A DNA stretch of 23,750 nucleotides from CAZZCU01 sp964652825. GTDB lineage: Bacteria; Bdellovibrionota_B; Oligoflexia; Oligoflexales; CAZZCU01. The translations under genes were made by a program, and so were the position numbers. The notes beneath the pieces are model-generated. The model did no database searches. It was given only the letters and a program-made list of their open reading frames with translations, and had not been told where the DNA came from. Location: assembly GCA_964652825.1 (NCBI GenBank), contig CAZZCU010000032.1, positions 1 to 23,750 on the forward strand, read 5' to 3'. How positions within the stretch are numbered: position 1 is the first letter of the stretch; each line of letters starts with the position of its first letter. Positions 14,344 through 22,938 of this stretch are shown piece by piece.

Positions 14344-16455
14344 TTAAATTTCTTCGACGCGGACTTTCGCATACACACCAAGCGGTGAGTCAAAGATAAT
14401 TTTGCGGCCGTCACGGCGATAATTCTGAACCTCTTTGCCGTCTACCAGCACGCGGATAGCAGTGCTCGAACGCAGTTTGTCGAAAACGAACTCTTGATAG
14501 CGTTCAATGATGAAATCACCACTGACTTTGATCGTACCAACCATCAGATCACAATCACCGATAACTTTAACACTGCTGCCCGTCACCTCGATCTGACCGG
14601 CGCTCGCCGAGCACTCCAGCTGTTCCATGCGGATTCTCACGCTGGTAGCGATCGGAGCAAATGGCAAGTTGATTGTTTGCGACTGCGCATTGCGGAATTG
14701 ATAGCTGATGACAACGATACGATTCGGATGAAAATCTTCTTCGTTGAAAATCACTTTGTTGTCTTTGAATTCCGCACGAACAACTTCGTCGGACTCAGCA
14801 TCACGAATATCGGGAGCAGCAGCACCGTCGACAAGCTGGAATGGGTATTCCAACTTCGGCGCTTCCACACGATACATGGCGAAGCCTACCTGCGCCAAAC
14901 GAGGAGGCGCGACTTGGAACGTGACCGTACCTGCGACATAATCCACGGAGTATTCGTTCGCCGGAATTTTCACGCCATTGACCGAGGCTTCAATAGTGCC
15001 CGGGATCACTTTGGTACCGATACCAAAGACGCTCGCTAAGGGAACATCTTCCTTCGCCACGACACGGATATCGGCGTTTTCCGCCGGCATGGCGACAAAG
15101 CTGACTTTCGCCTGACCTGCCGTTGAACTCAGTTGATAATCGGTGCTCGCGAGTTTGACATCGTTGACAAACACTGCAGCGTCTTCAAAGCGCACCTGAT
15201 TGCCCAAGGCAAATTCTATTTGCGGTGGAACACTGCCGTAGGTGTAGGTGACTTTAATCACCGCGGCTTCAGCGGGAATGTGACCTTCTTTAAAGGTAAT
15301 CAAGTCACCGACGCGCTCGTAAGCTGCCTCGTCAACGACTACATCGTTAACCGAGATCGCAAACTGCAACATATCCGGGGCATAGGTCAGTTTAAACTGT
15401 GACCGCAAAATCACGGACAAGTTGTCCGAGATCGTTTGGAACGTCGCGTCATAGGAAGCGTCGCAGATAGAACCCGAGGTACCGCCATGCTCATTGACGG
15501 CCTTTTGATAGATGTTCGCTTTGTTGAGACCCGTCGTACACATTTGCTGGGTATGCGTTGGTGGATAATAGATACCGTAGGTACGCGCCGATTTAGCGGT
15601 TACACGCCCCAACTCTTCGTAGACCGCGGCCAACTGAGCGGGACGAGCGGCGGCAACCCCTGCACCACAACCATTCCCATTACTACATTCGTCTTCGTCG
15701 CTGAGGATCAAAGTCGCCAATGCCGAACCATTACGATACCAACCGCTTGGACAGCGAGTTTTCCACGCCTGGATGGCTGTGGCCAGACCCTGTTCGTTAC
15801 CGTTACCGGAAATACCCTGACTGATAACCCGTTGTTTGAACTCAGCAGCGGCGTCAGCATAAGTCTTGCTGCCATCGACCTTGGGATAGCTATCGGTCGA
15901 CTTGATAACGTAGCACGGGATCGAGCTATTAACATCGGTGTTAACAACAGCGATGCGCCAGTCGGTACCCTGAACTTTGCTGAGCAAAGTCGGCAACTGT
16001 GTCGAAACCTTTTGATGCTCCTGACTCATCGAGCCGGAGTTATCGACAACAACAACGATATCAAGCTGCGTGTTGCGCAAATCCTGCGTAAAAGTATCTG
16101 TTTGCGACGCGCCGACATAACCTTGCTTTAAATGAACCGTCTTGGTCGGGTAATCCGCCTGAACCGCTACCGTGGCATGCGATCCCTTGCCGCCTTCCAT
16201 ACGAATGCGCGCCGTGGCGGTATCATTATCCAAATGTATTTCTGTATCCGCACGGCCGAGCAACGCCGCTGCTTTTTCATACGCACCTTTTTGTACTTGT
16301 GCGCTTGCATCACCGTCGTTATCCGCATCACTACTACGCGGGGCTTCAGCGGTTTTGATGGACGATTTCTCTTCAAAAAGCGCACTACATGCAGTGGCCA
16401 TAGCTGCCAGACCCATCACCAAACTTAGACGCTTAACATATAAAAAGGTCGTCAT
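14344..16455 (-). CDS. VWA-domain lipoprotein with repeated C-terminal beta modules
   Basis: A 703-residue secreted lipoprotein. A signal peptide ends at ATAC (Cys23; lipobox with Ala at -3, slightly atypical). An acidic Ser/Asp-rich linker follows (about 30-50). Residues ~130-352 are a von Willebrand factor A domain with an intact MIDAS start DNSGS (138-142) and an acidic SDEDE segment (252-256); its cysteines suggest disulfides. The remaining half holds at least four related beta modules of roughly 40-45 residues with the pattern VNdV/GxxL...Y...agxxtF...aPxxxAxIxV (around 363-406, 420-468, 486-530 and 664-703), resembling repeats of tail-fibre and adhesin-type proteins. This suggests a surface adhesion or binding role that depends on a divalent metal. 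GGGG about 7 nt upstream supports the start. It follows the alpha/beta hydrolase by 144 bp on the same strand. Confidence 0.87.
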   Translation of the reverse strand: MTTFLYVKRLSLVMGLAAMATACSALFEEKSSIKTAEAPRSSDADNDGDASAQVQKGAYEKAAALLGRADTEIHLDNDTATARIRMEGGKGSHATVAVQADYPTKTVHLKQGYVGASQTDTFTQDLRNTQLDIVVVVDNSGSMSQEHQKVSTQLPTLLSKVQGTDWRIAVVNTDVNSSIPCYVIKSTDSYPKVDGSKTYADAAAEFKQRVISQGISGNGNEQGLATAIQAWKTRCPSGWYRNGSALATLILSDEDECSNGNGCGAGVAAARPAQLAAVYEELGRVTAKSARTYGIYYPPTHTQQMCTTGLNKANIYQKAVNEHGGTSGSICDASYDATFQTISDNLSVILRSQFKLTYAPDMLQFAISVNDVVVDEAAYERVGDLITFKEGHIPAEAAVIKVTYTYGSVPPQIEFALGNQVRFEDAAVFVNDVKLASTDYQLSSTAGQAKVSFVAMPAENADIRVVAKEDVPLASVFGIGTKVIPGTIEASVNGVKIPANEYSVDYVAGTVTFQVAPPRLAQVGFAMYRVEAPKLEYPFQLVDGAAAPDIRDAESDEVVRAEFKDNKVIFNEEDFHPNRIVVISYQFRNAQSQTINLPFAPIATSVRIRMEQLECSASAGQIEVTGSSVKVIGDCDLMVGTIKVSGDFIIERYQEFVFDKLRSSTAIRVLVDGKEVQNYRRDGRKIIFDSPLGVYAKVRVEEI

Positions 16456-16599
16456 GGCTCTACCCCGAATTACAGCGTGAGGGTCAAAAATCCCGTTACA
16501 AAATCCATGATCGGCCCGAGGCGGCCAAAAGTTTAGCCCTTCCGAATTAATATGTTTTTTACAAGTAAAATCATATGGTTATGATATAGATAGAGGACA

Positions 16600-17532
16600 T
16601 TAAATCGCGGGATTGGTGAAGCGGGCATCCTGATAAATCAGCTGTCCGACCCGTTCAAAAAAATTGCCGGCAGGACGCCGCAGCATTTGCAGACCATGAG
16701 CCTCCCAGGCCGTCTCGGTCACGTCGCGATGACAAATCCGTGTCGCCCCCCACATACCGATCTGTCCCGCCGCCGCCGCACGCTTGGCCAAACGATAGAA
16801 GGTCGCCAGAATAAAATCCCGACGCGAATACCATAAAGTCATACGTGAATCGTCACCGCCGCGGTAAATCGCCTCGACCTCGGCAAACTCACCGCCCTTG
16901 ATATAAGCATGTGGCATCACCGCCGCCTGTAGATTCCACCAATTACCAAAGCGCGCGCACGACACCGAGCCATCATGTACCAATGTCGATACGATATGCG
17001 ACCACAGATAAGCACCAAGCGAATGCGTTATCAACCAGGGTCTGGGAGCATCGGCTGTAGTCAACCACTCATGTAACAACGGCCGAACCAGAGTGGCACT
17101 CTCACGCGCCCGCTTCTCCAACTGACAAATAAACGAGTTAACAAACGGCACACTTGCCAACTTCACCAGCGTTTCGCCCCAACCAACACCAATGCGATCC
17201 ACGAGTTTCTGCGTGCCGGCGCCAAAAATATGTGAATCCCAATGAATAAACAGAATCTGAAAATCCTGACGCTCCCGTTTAAAGAAAACCCGAGCCTGTC
17301 TTTCAAAGGGCAAGAGATAATCTGTAAAGACTTCGGCTGGTGAACGAAAATTCATCCCATGTACAAACAACATCGGATACCGTGCTAAATTCAAGCCCGC
17401 GTGTTGATCGATGCGACAAATTTCCGGTCGAGCCGCACGCCAGATACTCGCGTGCGGATTACGCAATTCATACAAACCAACACTAGTCGGCCGATACCAT
17501 AAACTTTCGGGAAAAGATAAGTTCTTCATCAT
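16600..17532 (-). CDS. Alpha/beta hydrolase (serine hydrolase, lipase-like)
   Basis: A 310-residue protein with no signal peptide. The fold is indicated by the oxyanion strand-turn MLFVHGMNF (55-62, H58-G59) and the nucleophile elbow ITHSLGAY, with the catalytic Ser171 in THSLG, a variant of GxSxG where the first Gly is Thr. A likely acid is the Asp of YSRRDFIL and a likely His is in WEAHGLQM. The sequence between is helical and aromatic, as in esterase/lipase lids. The natural substrate cannot be named. Two ATG codons (17532 and 17529) are both possible, and no strong ribosome site is visible. It diverges from the M14 peptidase and lies upstream of the VWA gene on the same strand. No transfer signs are apparent. 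Confidence 0.8.
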   Translation of the reverse strand: MMKNLSFPESLWYRPTSVGLYELRNPHASIWRAARPEICRIDQHAGLNLARYPMLFVHGMNFRSPAEVFTDYLLPFERQARVFFKRERQDFQILFIHWDSHIFGAGTQKLVDRIGVGWGETLVKLASVPFVNSFICQLEKRARESATLVRPLLHEWLTTADAPRPWLITHSLGAYLWSHIVSTLVHDGSVSCARFGNWWNLQAAVMPHAYIKGGEFAEVEAIYRGGDDSRMTLWYSRRDFILATFYRLAKRAAAAGQIGMWGATRICHRDVTETAWEAHGLQMLRRPAGNFFERVGQLIYQDARFTNPAI

Positions 17533-17585
17533 GCCGCTATTGTCGGCGACGACTTTAAAGCTTTCATAAAGGCGCCCACAAAAGT

Positions 17586-17614
17586 TTGTTAAGCATTTGC
17601 GCTTCCTCTATACT
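17586..17614 (+). promoter_or_regulatory. Promoter of the M14 peptidase gene
   Basis: TTGTTA (17586-17591) and TATACT (17609-17614) are separated by exactly 17 bp, matching the sigma-70 layout (four and five of six consensus bases). The predicted start near 17621 lies downstream of the TTG at 17597, which argues against that longer reading frame and for translation from 17651 or 17657. Confidence 0.55.
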
Positions 17615-17656
17615 TTTGGCAAGACAACAAGAAACCAGAAATTCGCGGTGATGATT

Positions 17657-18712
17657 ATGCGTTTCCCCTCGATACCTCAGTACCGGCAACTGCCTGAGCT
17701 GCAAACTATTGAAGATCTTATCAATAGCGCCAACCGTCTTGCCCGCTGCAAAGTAGAAGCCCGTATTGCCCATGAAAGCAAAGAGTTTCCCATTTACAGC
17801 ATTGCCCTCGGTCCCGACGATCCAACGACACCGGTTTTTGCGGTCTTTGCAGGTGTTCACGGTCTGGAACGAGTCGGCACCCACGTCGCCAACGCGTTTT
17901 TAGAAAGCGTCCTCCAACTACTGACCTGGGACGAACATTTTCAAAACGCCTTGGAACGCACGCGCTTACTATTTGTGCCGTTGATCAATCCGGTCGGCAT
18001 GTCGCTGATGCGGCGCTCAAACGGCAACGGCATTGACTTGATGCGTAATGCACCTATCGATGCCGATGAGAAAGTTACGCTGCCGTTGGTTGGCGGCCAA
18101 CGTTTCTCCCCGCGCCTACCCTGGTATCGCGGCAGCAAAGACGCACCAATGGAAATGGAAGCGCAAACAATTTGTAATTTCGTCGAACGTGAATTGTTCC
18201 ATGCCAGCGTTGCGATATCGGTTGATATTCACTCTGGCTTCGGTCGCATTGATCGCCTGTGGTTTCCCTATGCACGCTCACGCAAACCGTTTCATCATCT
18301 CGCGGAAATCATGGCTTTTAAAGAACTGCTGGATCGCACCTATCCCAACCATGTTTACCAAGTCGAACCCCAGTCACAACAATACACCACCCATGGTGAC
18401 CTCTGGGACTACCTCTACGAAAAACATCATCAACAAGCGGATCCCACCCGCATATTCCTGCCCTTATCCCTGGAAATGGGCTCATGGATGTGGGTCAAGA
18501 AAAACCCCCGCCAAATCTTTAACGTCCTCGGCGCGTTTAATCCGTTTATCGAACATCGTTTCAAACGCGTCCTGCGCCGCCATATCCTCCTCCTCGATTT
18601 TATGTTCCGCGCAGCCGGCTCCCATCAAGCCTGGCGCCCGAGTGAGCCTCTGCGTACCGAGGAGCTAAGAAGCAAAGCCAAGTTGTTATGGTGGCCAGCT
18701 ACCAAAAATTAA
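17657..18712 (+). CDS. M14-family zinc metallopeptidase (DUF2817/AstE-like)
   Basis: Predicted zinc carboxypeptidase or deacylase, about 351 residues. M14 hallmarks are present: the zinc motif HxxE in GVHGLERVG (H68, E71), the later zinc His in VDIHSGFG (H192), the Asn-Arg substrate region RRSNGNGIDLMRN, and a candidate catalytic Glu in LSLEMGSW. No signal peptide is seen, so it probably acts in the cytoplasm, for example on peptidoglycan or other peptides; the substrate is unknown. The start is not certain: ATG codons at 17651 and 17657 are both downstream of a good promoter. GGTGAT (17647-17652), 4 nt before 17657, favours the second. It diverges from the hydrolase at 17532. Confidence 0.85.
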   Translation: MRFPSIPQYRQLPELQTIEDLINSANRLARCKVEARIAHESKEFPIYSIALGPDDPTTPVFAVFAGVHGLERVGTHVANAFLESVLQLLTWDEHFQNALERTRLLFVPLINPVGMSLMRRSNGNGIDLMRNAPIDADEKVTLPLVGGQRFSPRLPWYRGSKDAPMEMEAQTICNFVERELFHASVAISVDIHSGFGRIDRLWFPYARSRKPFHHLAEIMAFKELLDRTYPNHVYQVEPQSQQYTTHGDLWDYLYEKHHQQADPTRIFLPLSLEMGSWMWVKKNPRQIFNVLGAFNPFIEHRFKRVLRRHILLLDFMFRAAGSHQAWRPSEPLRTEELRSKAKLLWWPATKN

Positions 18713-18793
18713 AAGTTGCTTTATCAGATCTTAATTCAAACCCCCTACCCTCATACATATCAAGCAGCAGTAACTGAATAGGCAACACCGCCT

Positions 18794-18799
18794 AGGAGG
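18794..18799 (+). promoter_or_regulatory. Ribosome binding site that fixes the olsB-like start
   Basis: A consensus AGGAGG lies 7 nt before the ATG at 18807 but only 1 nt before the in-frame ATG at 18801. The spacing makes 18807 the likely start and removes two codons (Met-Cys). The 88-bp region upstream (18713-18800) shows no convincing promoter or terminator. Confidence 0.7.
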
Positions 18800-18806
18800 G
18801 ATGTGC

Positions 18807-19673
18807 ATGTTTCCACAAAGTATCACCGCGCCAGTCAAGAGTTTCGTCCGCAATTACAACCCTATCCGTCTCACCTCGTCATTGCCCGCCATTGTCACCC
18901 ACGCACCACGCGTCGACGTACATTTGGTGCGTGGCAACTTCACGGTCAAGGTTGCTTCGACCAAAGATGAAATTTCTTCGGTATTTCGCCTGCGACAGCA
19001 TGTGTTTCAGCGCGAGTTCAAAAACCGCCTCTTCACGCTGCAATCAGATCGCGAAGTTTATGATGAGCACGCGGATTTTCTGATCATTATCGACAACACA
19101 CTCGGCAAAGTCGTCGGTACCTACCGCTTAATTTCGACTTTGCACAGCAATGTTTTGTATTCAGCTACTGAATTTGATCTTGGGAGTTTTCTCGCCACGC
19201 CCGAGCCAAAGCTCGAACTCAGTCGCGCCTGCATTCATCGCAAGTACCGCACCGGCGTTGTTATGAATCTGCTATGGCGAGGCGTCGCGCTGTATGCCCA
19301 AGGTCTCGGCGCACGCTATTTATTCGGCTGCGCCAGCATCAAGACCACGGACACCCGCGCGATCGTCCGGATTCACACCGGCCTCGATGCGGCTGGGAAA
19401 ATCAGTCATGAGTACGGCATCACACCGATCGGCAAGTATCGCATCAACGATCTCGAAACCGCGATCGAGCGCTACTTTACAGGTGTAGACAACCCAGAAG
19501 CAGAAATCACGACACCGGAATTGCCATCGCTGATACGCTCCTATCTCAAAGCCGGCGCGATGATTCATGGACTACCGGCGATTGATTGGGATTTCAAATG
19601 CATTGATGCGCTCACCATCCTCGACTTTCATAAAATGACACATTCCCACGAAAGGAAATATACCAAGTCATGA
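18807..19673 (+). CDS. olsB: OlsB-like GNAT N-acyltransferase (PF13444 type)
   Basis: Probable L-ornithine N-acyltransferase that transfers a 3-hydroxyacyl group from acyl carrier protein to the alpha-amino group of ornithine, giving lyso-ornithine lipid. The 288-residue protein has the family features: FRLRQHVFQREF near residues 60-70, the strand VVGTYRLI, the hallmark LELSRACIHRKYRTG (about 136-150), then LFGCASI, and the C-terminal LPSLIRSYLKAGAMIHGLPAIDWDF block with a DALTILDFHKM ending typical of OlsB. No membrane segment. It overlaps the following acyltransferase gene by 4 bp (ATGA), the classic olsB-olsA pairing, which strengthens the function. Related autoinducer-synthase-like or hemolysin-type family members make other acyl amino acids, so the amino acid is inferred. 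Confidence 0.8.
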   Translation: MFPQSITAPVKSFVRNYNPIRLTSSLPAIVTHAPRVDVHLVRGNFTVKVASTKDEISSVFRLRQHVFQREFKNRLFTLQSDREVYDEHADFLIIIDNTLGKVVGTYRLISTLHSNVLYSATEFDLGSFLATPEPKLELSRACIHRKYRTGVVMNLLWRGVALYAQGLGARYLFGCASIKTTDTRAIVRIHTGLDAAGKISHEYGITPIGKYRINDLETAIERYFTGVDNPEAEITTPELPSLIRSYLKAGAMIHGLPAIDWDFKCIDALTILDFHKMTHSHERKYTKS

Positions 19674-20497
19674 CGCGAATTCTAAAAGCTCTCGTACTCT
19701 TTACCTTTATCGGGTTTTTTTTGTTCACTGGTTCTTGTTTGCGCCTGCTCCTGCGCACGGAAAGTATCTGGCGTCCCGTGAACTTCTGGTTCTGCCAGTT
19801 TTATTCTCGCATTGCTCTGTATATTCTCGCCATTGATCTGCGCACGGTCACGCATTCCATGAGTGGTGGTGATCAACGCGGCAAACTTTATCTTTGTAAT
19901 CACATGTCTTATCTCGATATCATGGTAATTTCGGCCTGGCTTCGTTGCTGCTTCGTCACGTCCGTGGAAATCCGCGATACTTTCTTTCTTGGACACTTGT
20001 GCCGCATTGCTGGCTGCATTTTCGTGGAACGTCGCAGCCGTGCCGGCATCGACACGGAGATCGATCAGATCGCTCAGGCGCTGCGTAACGGCATCAGTGT
20101 GCTGATCTTTCCGGAGGGCACCTCCTCCAATGGTGATGCCGTTCTGCCTTTCAAACGTTCGCTGCTGAAAGCCGCGATCCTGGCGGAAGCCGACGTGCAT
20201 CCCTTATGCTTGCAATACCTCGCCGGCGATGGCATGCCGTTAACCACAGCCGAACGCGACAATGTCTGCTGGTATGGCAGCGTGCGTTTTCTGCCACATC
20301 TCTGGGCCCTATTGGAGATGAAAACGGTGCGCGCCAAATTGCATTTTCTGCCGGCGATTCGCTACACTTCCGAACTGACCCGCGATCAGATCGCCGACCA
20401 AGCGCATGCTACTATTAGCAGCACTTATGTTTCCGCCAAACCTATTCCTACTGCCAGTAGTGACTTTAACCGATCGGCAAAGCTGATTCCGGCCTAA
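19670..20497 (+). CDS. olsA: OlsA-like 1-acyl-sn-glycerol-3-phosphate acyltransferase family protein
   Basis: Probable membrane-bound O-acyltransferase completing ornithine lipid by acylating the hydroxyl of lyso-ornithine lipid; related PlsC enzymes make phosphatidic acid. The 275-residue protein has an N-terminal membrane anchor (about 7-27). The catalytic NHMSYLD (HX4D, H78 and D83), GCIFVERRSR (FxxR), and the substrate block FPEGTSSNG (147-155) are all present. The start overlaps the olsB stop as ATGA. The last 11 codons overlap the convergent nadK gene by 32 bp, so this tail is under constraint from both strands. Operon position favours the ornithine-lipid role over general PlsC, but biochemical specificity cannot be read from sequence. 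Confidence 0.83.
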   Translation: MTRILKALVLFTFIGFFLFTGSCLRLLLRTESIWRPVNFWFCQFYSRIALYILAIDLRTVTHSMSGGDQRGKLYLCNHMSYLDIMVISAWLRCCFVTSVEIRDTFFLGHLCRIAGCIFVERRSRAGIDTEIDQIAQALRNGISVLIFPEGTSSNGDAVLPFKRSLLKAAILAEADVHPLCLQYLAGDGMPLTTAERDNVCWYGSVRFLPHLWALLEMKTVRAKLHFLPAIRYTSELTRDQIADQAHATISSTYVSAKPIPTASSDFNRSAKLIPA

Positions 20498-21359
20498 CTA
20501 ATGTCAGAGTAGAAGCACGCTGGAAAGTCACCGTATCCCCGAAACTTAGCCGCACCTCGCCGTGCTGGCCGTCCAGCGCTAGAATCGCTTCTTCGCAACG
20601 ATTTTCGATCACCAGAGTTTTAGCATCCGGATCAAAACGCCCGCCCACCAAATGAAATGCCGCGCCGCTTGGTGTAAATAATTCGCGCACGCGATACTGA
20701 AAAATTTCGGAATCCGGTGCAACCCGTTCCCCACCCGCCGACAAAATCGCGGCAGTACTGCCCGCCGGACAAGCCACCCACACGCCGCTGGATTTTTGCG
20801 TTTCGCGCTTGCCGCTCACGGTAATTTTGTAGCGCGTGGTCGACGCCGGGTTGGCATTAGCATAAAGAAAATCGTTAATCACCGGCACGGTTTCCGTACT
20901 GATACCTTTGGCGAGCTCTTTGATTTTCGCCTTCAAGCGCTGCAACTCCAGCAAGGGCAGCTGCTGACTTTGCAACTGTGTCACCAATGTTTTCAACTTC
21001 TCGGGCCCACCCGCACAAAGATAACCCACACTCGCGGTCGACGAGCGAATCCCCATCAACAAGCCACCGGTCGGCAATTGATGACTTGCCGACAACAACG
21101 TCCCATCACCACCGACGGAAATCACCGCATCGTACTGATTGTTCTTTGGCCAGGCCTCGGCCCGATCAATGGCGTCAAACGCCAGCCCGGCCTGCTTTAA
21201 TAATGTTTTCAATTGATCGACGGTTGCATGATGTTCGTCATGCGAGGTTTTCAGGCGATCCAGATTCTGCTGCCGCAATACGCCCTTGAGCACACTGGAA
21301 CGTACCCGCTCACCGTGCAATTCAAGATTAGTGGTTTTGATGACCAATAAGACACGCAT
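20466..21359 (-). CDS. nadK: NAD kinase
   Basis: ATP-dependent phosphorylation of NAD+ to NADP+ in the cytoplasm. The 297-residue protein shows the family signatures: SVGGDGTLL (GGDGT, about 83-87), the GIRSSTASVGYL segment in place of the usual GINxGxxGFL, VINDFLYA for the NE/D region, and ACPAGSTAAILSAGGE for the conserved TGSTA-SAGG block (with Ala instead of Thr). It lacks the usual long NMN-loop extension. I chose ATG at 21359, which opens with MRVLLVIKTTN. The ribosome site is poor, and the gene begins 16 bp after the flavoprotein stop, so it probably relies on coupling. It is the third gene of a minus-strand operon. Confidence 0.88.
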   Translation of the reverse strand: MRVLLVIKTTNLELHGERVRSSVLKGVLRQQNLDRLKTSHDEHHATVDQLKTLLKQAGLAFDAIDRAEAWPKNNQYDAVISVGGDGTLLSASHQLPTGGLLMGIRSSTASVGYLCAGGPEKLKTLVTQLQSQQLPLLELQRLKAKIKELAKGISTETVPVINDFLYANANPASTTRYKITVSGKRETQKSSGVWVACPAGSTAAILSAGGERVAPDSEIFQYRVRELFTPSGAAFHLVGGRFDPDAKTLVIENRCEEAILALDGQHGEVRLSFGDTVTFQRASTLTLVRPESALPIG

Positions 21360-21375
21360 GAGCGCGAGTATAAGC

Positions 21376-22362
21376 CTAGTTTTGCGTGCGCACAACCGCG
21401 GCGAATTCCTTGACCACGATAGCGGCCGATTTAATGGAATCGATGGTCGCCACGCTCTTGCCGGCCTGAAAATAATCCTTGTAGTTGCTGCCTTTCAACG
21501 ACGCGTGCTTCAAGCTGCGCACGGCACGCAGCGCATAATACAGTCGCATCCAATGTTTGGTCTTTTTGCCACGCAGCAACCAGCGAGCCAACGGCCCGGC
21601 TTTGGTGCCGACACGTGCGACATACGGTGTTTTTATCACCGACACTGGAACACCGCTGATTTTATCGGTCAGGACGATATCCTGCTCGCTGGCATTGACG
21701 ATCGCCTGTTTATAATCGGCATGCGCGCGACATTCTGCCGTCGCAATAAAGCGCGTACCCATCTGAACAGCAGCGTATCCCATCGCCAGCGCGTCTTTAA
21801 ATTCGTGCGGGCTGCCGATGCCACCCGCACAGACCAGCGGCAAACCAAGATCGGTAAGCTGCCCGAACAATTCCTGCGGTGACAACCGTCCGGCATGGCC
21901 ACCGGCGCGCCCATTGACGCAAATCAAACCATCGACACCATAATCCCGCGCCTTCACTGCCCACTTGCGCTCCGTGACGTCATGATAAACAATGCCGCCG
22001 ACCGGTCGCACCCGCTCAATGACCCAGGTGGGATTCCCTAACGCCGTCACAAAAAAACGTACGCCCATGTCGATGGCGACATCCAACCAGGCACGCATGC
22101 GGTTCTCATAAGCTTTGGCGGATTTCTCGACCAGAATATTCATCCCAACCGGCTTTTGCGTCAATGAACGAATCAATTCCATGCCGCGGCGAAACTCATG
22201 ACCATGCACATACACCATCGATAACGGCTGGATGATACCAAGCGCGCCAGCCTCCGAGACTGCCGCCACCAACTCCGGATTACTGCACGGATACATCGCG
22301 CCACAAATAAGCGGCAATTGCACACCGGTATGTCGCAAAAATTGATTATCGTTGTTGCTCAT
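21376..22362 (-). CDS. Nitronate monooxygenase-like FMN protein (2-nitropropane dioxygenase family)
   Basis: TIM-barrel flavoenzyme of 328 residues. Conserved family blocks are LPLICGAMYPCSNPELVAAVSEAGALGII (16-44), QKPVGMNILVE, the catalytic-His region VNGRAGGHAG (H156), and the FMN-phosphate site CAGGIGSP (178-185), then MGTRFIATAEC. Family members oxidise nitronates or reduce enoyl-thioesters (FabK-type). The substrate here is open, and the adjacent hotdog-type thioesterase-like gene makes an acyl-thioester role worth considering. It overlaps the upstream DUF4442 gene by 4 bp (ATGA) and precedes nadK by 16 bp. The C-terminus has extra basic helices (about 260-300) beyond the usual barrel. 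Confidence 0.85.
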   Translation of the reverse strand: MSNNDNQFLRHTGVQLPLICGAMYPCSNPELVAAVSEAGALGIIQPLSMVYVHGHEFRRGMELIRSLTQKPVGMNILVEKSAKAYENRMRAWLDVAIDMGVRFFVTALGNPTWVIERVRPVGGIVYHDVTERKWAVKARDYGVDGLICVNGRAGGHAGRLSPQELFGQLTDLGLPLVCAGGIGSPHEFKDALAMGYAAVQMGTRFIATAECRAHADYKQAIVNASEQDIVLTDKISGVPVSVIKTPYVARVGTKAGPLARWLLRGKKTKHWMRLYYALRAVRSLKHASLKGSNYKDYFQAGKSVATIDSIKSAAIVVKEFAAVVRTQN

Positions 22363-22853
22363 GCCCGTCTCTTTACTGACAAAGTTAAGGCGAATTTAGC
22401 TACTGGCTCCTGCCCCAATTTGCTTGGAACAGTGGCAAGAATTTCCACCGGAATATTCACGCGATCACCGGTCGCGATAGCCTGTTGAACAGCTTCGCGA
22501 ATCCGCACGCCATCGTTGCAGGTAAAGACCGTGTCACCTTCGGCACGCTTCAAAAACTCCGCCTGACAGGATTTGAACACGAAATCAACGCGAGCTTTCG
22601 CCTGCTGAATCAACCAGACCGCAATCAAACCACCTGCGCAGTCCGCACCGACACACAACACCCCAAAATACATGGCGCGCAAATGATTGCGGGTTCGTCG
22701 CCGCAGCGGTATGCGCAACGCCACGCTTTCCTCGTTCAGATGCAGCAGGCGCGGACGCACATAAAATATCATCGGTACTTTGGCGATACCAAAAAAATAC
22801 AAAAATAAATTGGCTCGCACCCGCAATGGCAACTTAGCGAATAACCATTTCAT
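22359..22853 (-). CDS. DUF4442 hotdog-fold protein (thioesterase-like)
   Basis: A 164-residue protein I place in the DUF4442 hotdog-fold family, related to acyl-CoA thioesterases. It has MKWLFAKLPLRVRANLFLYFFGIAKVPMI, typical of that family's N-terminus, then VRPRLLHLNEESVALRIPLRRRTRNHLRAMYFGVLCVGADCAGGL, which matches the hotdog central helix. The start at 22853 is favoured by AAGGA about 9 nt upstream; the 18-codon upstream extension is polar and unlikely. It overlaps the flavoprotein start by 4 bp. First gene of the DUF4442-NMO-nadK operon; it diverges from the short-chain dehydrogenase across 85 bp. Function in acyl-thioester hydrolysis is inferred from the fold, not from a visible active site. 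Confidence 0.75.
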   Translation of the reverse strand: MKWLFAKLPLRVRANLFLYFFGIAKVPMIFYVRPRLLHLNEESVALRIPLRRRTRNHLRAMYFGVLCVGADCAGGLIAVWLIQQAKARVDFVFKSCQAEFLKRAEGDTVFTCNDGVRIREAVQQAIATGDRVNIPVEILATVPSKLGQEPVAKFALTLSVKRRA

Positions 22854-22924
22854 CACGACTGTTCCTTGAGTGTCCGTGCAGAGAATGGTAACACGAGCTA
22901 TCGGCAAACACCATGTCGGCCGGA

Positions 22925-22928
22925 GAGG
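22925..22928 (+). promoter_or_regulatory. Ribosome binding site for the GTG start of the dehydrogenase
   Basis: GAGG lies 10 nt before the GTG at 22939. The frame is open upstream to 22870, but that sequence is basic and unlike the family. Starting at 22939 places the nucleotide-binding loop at the normal position near the N-terminus. Confidence 0.5.
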
Positions 22929-22938
22929 AAGAACTTAC

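Noticed and set aside
16570..16585. ATCATA-TGGT-TATGAT inverted repeat between the hydrolase and VWA genes
   Set aside because: A short A/T-rich dyad in an A/T-rich gap; no promoter fits around it, so no function is claimed.
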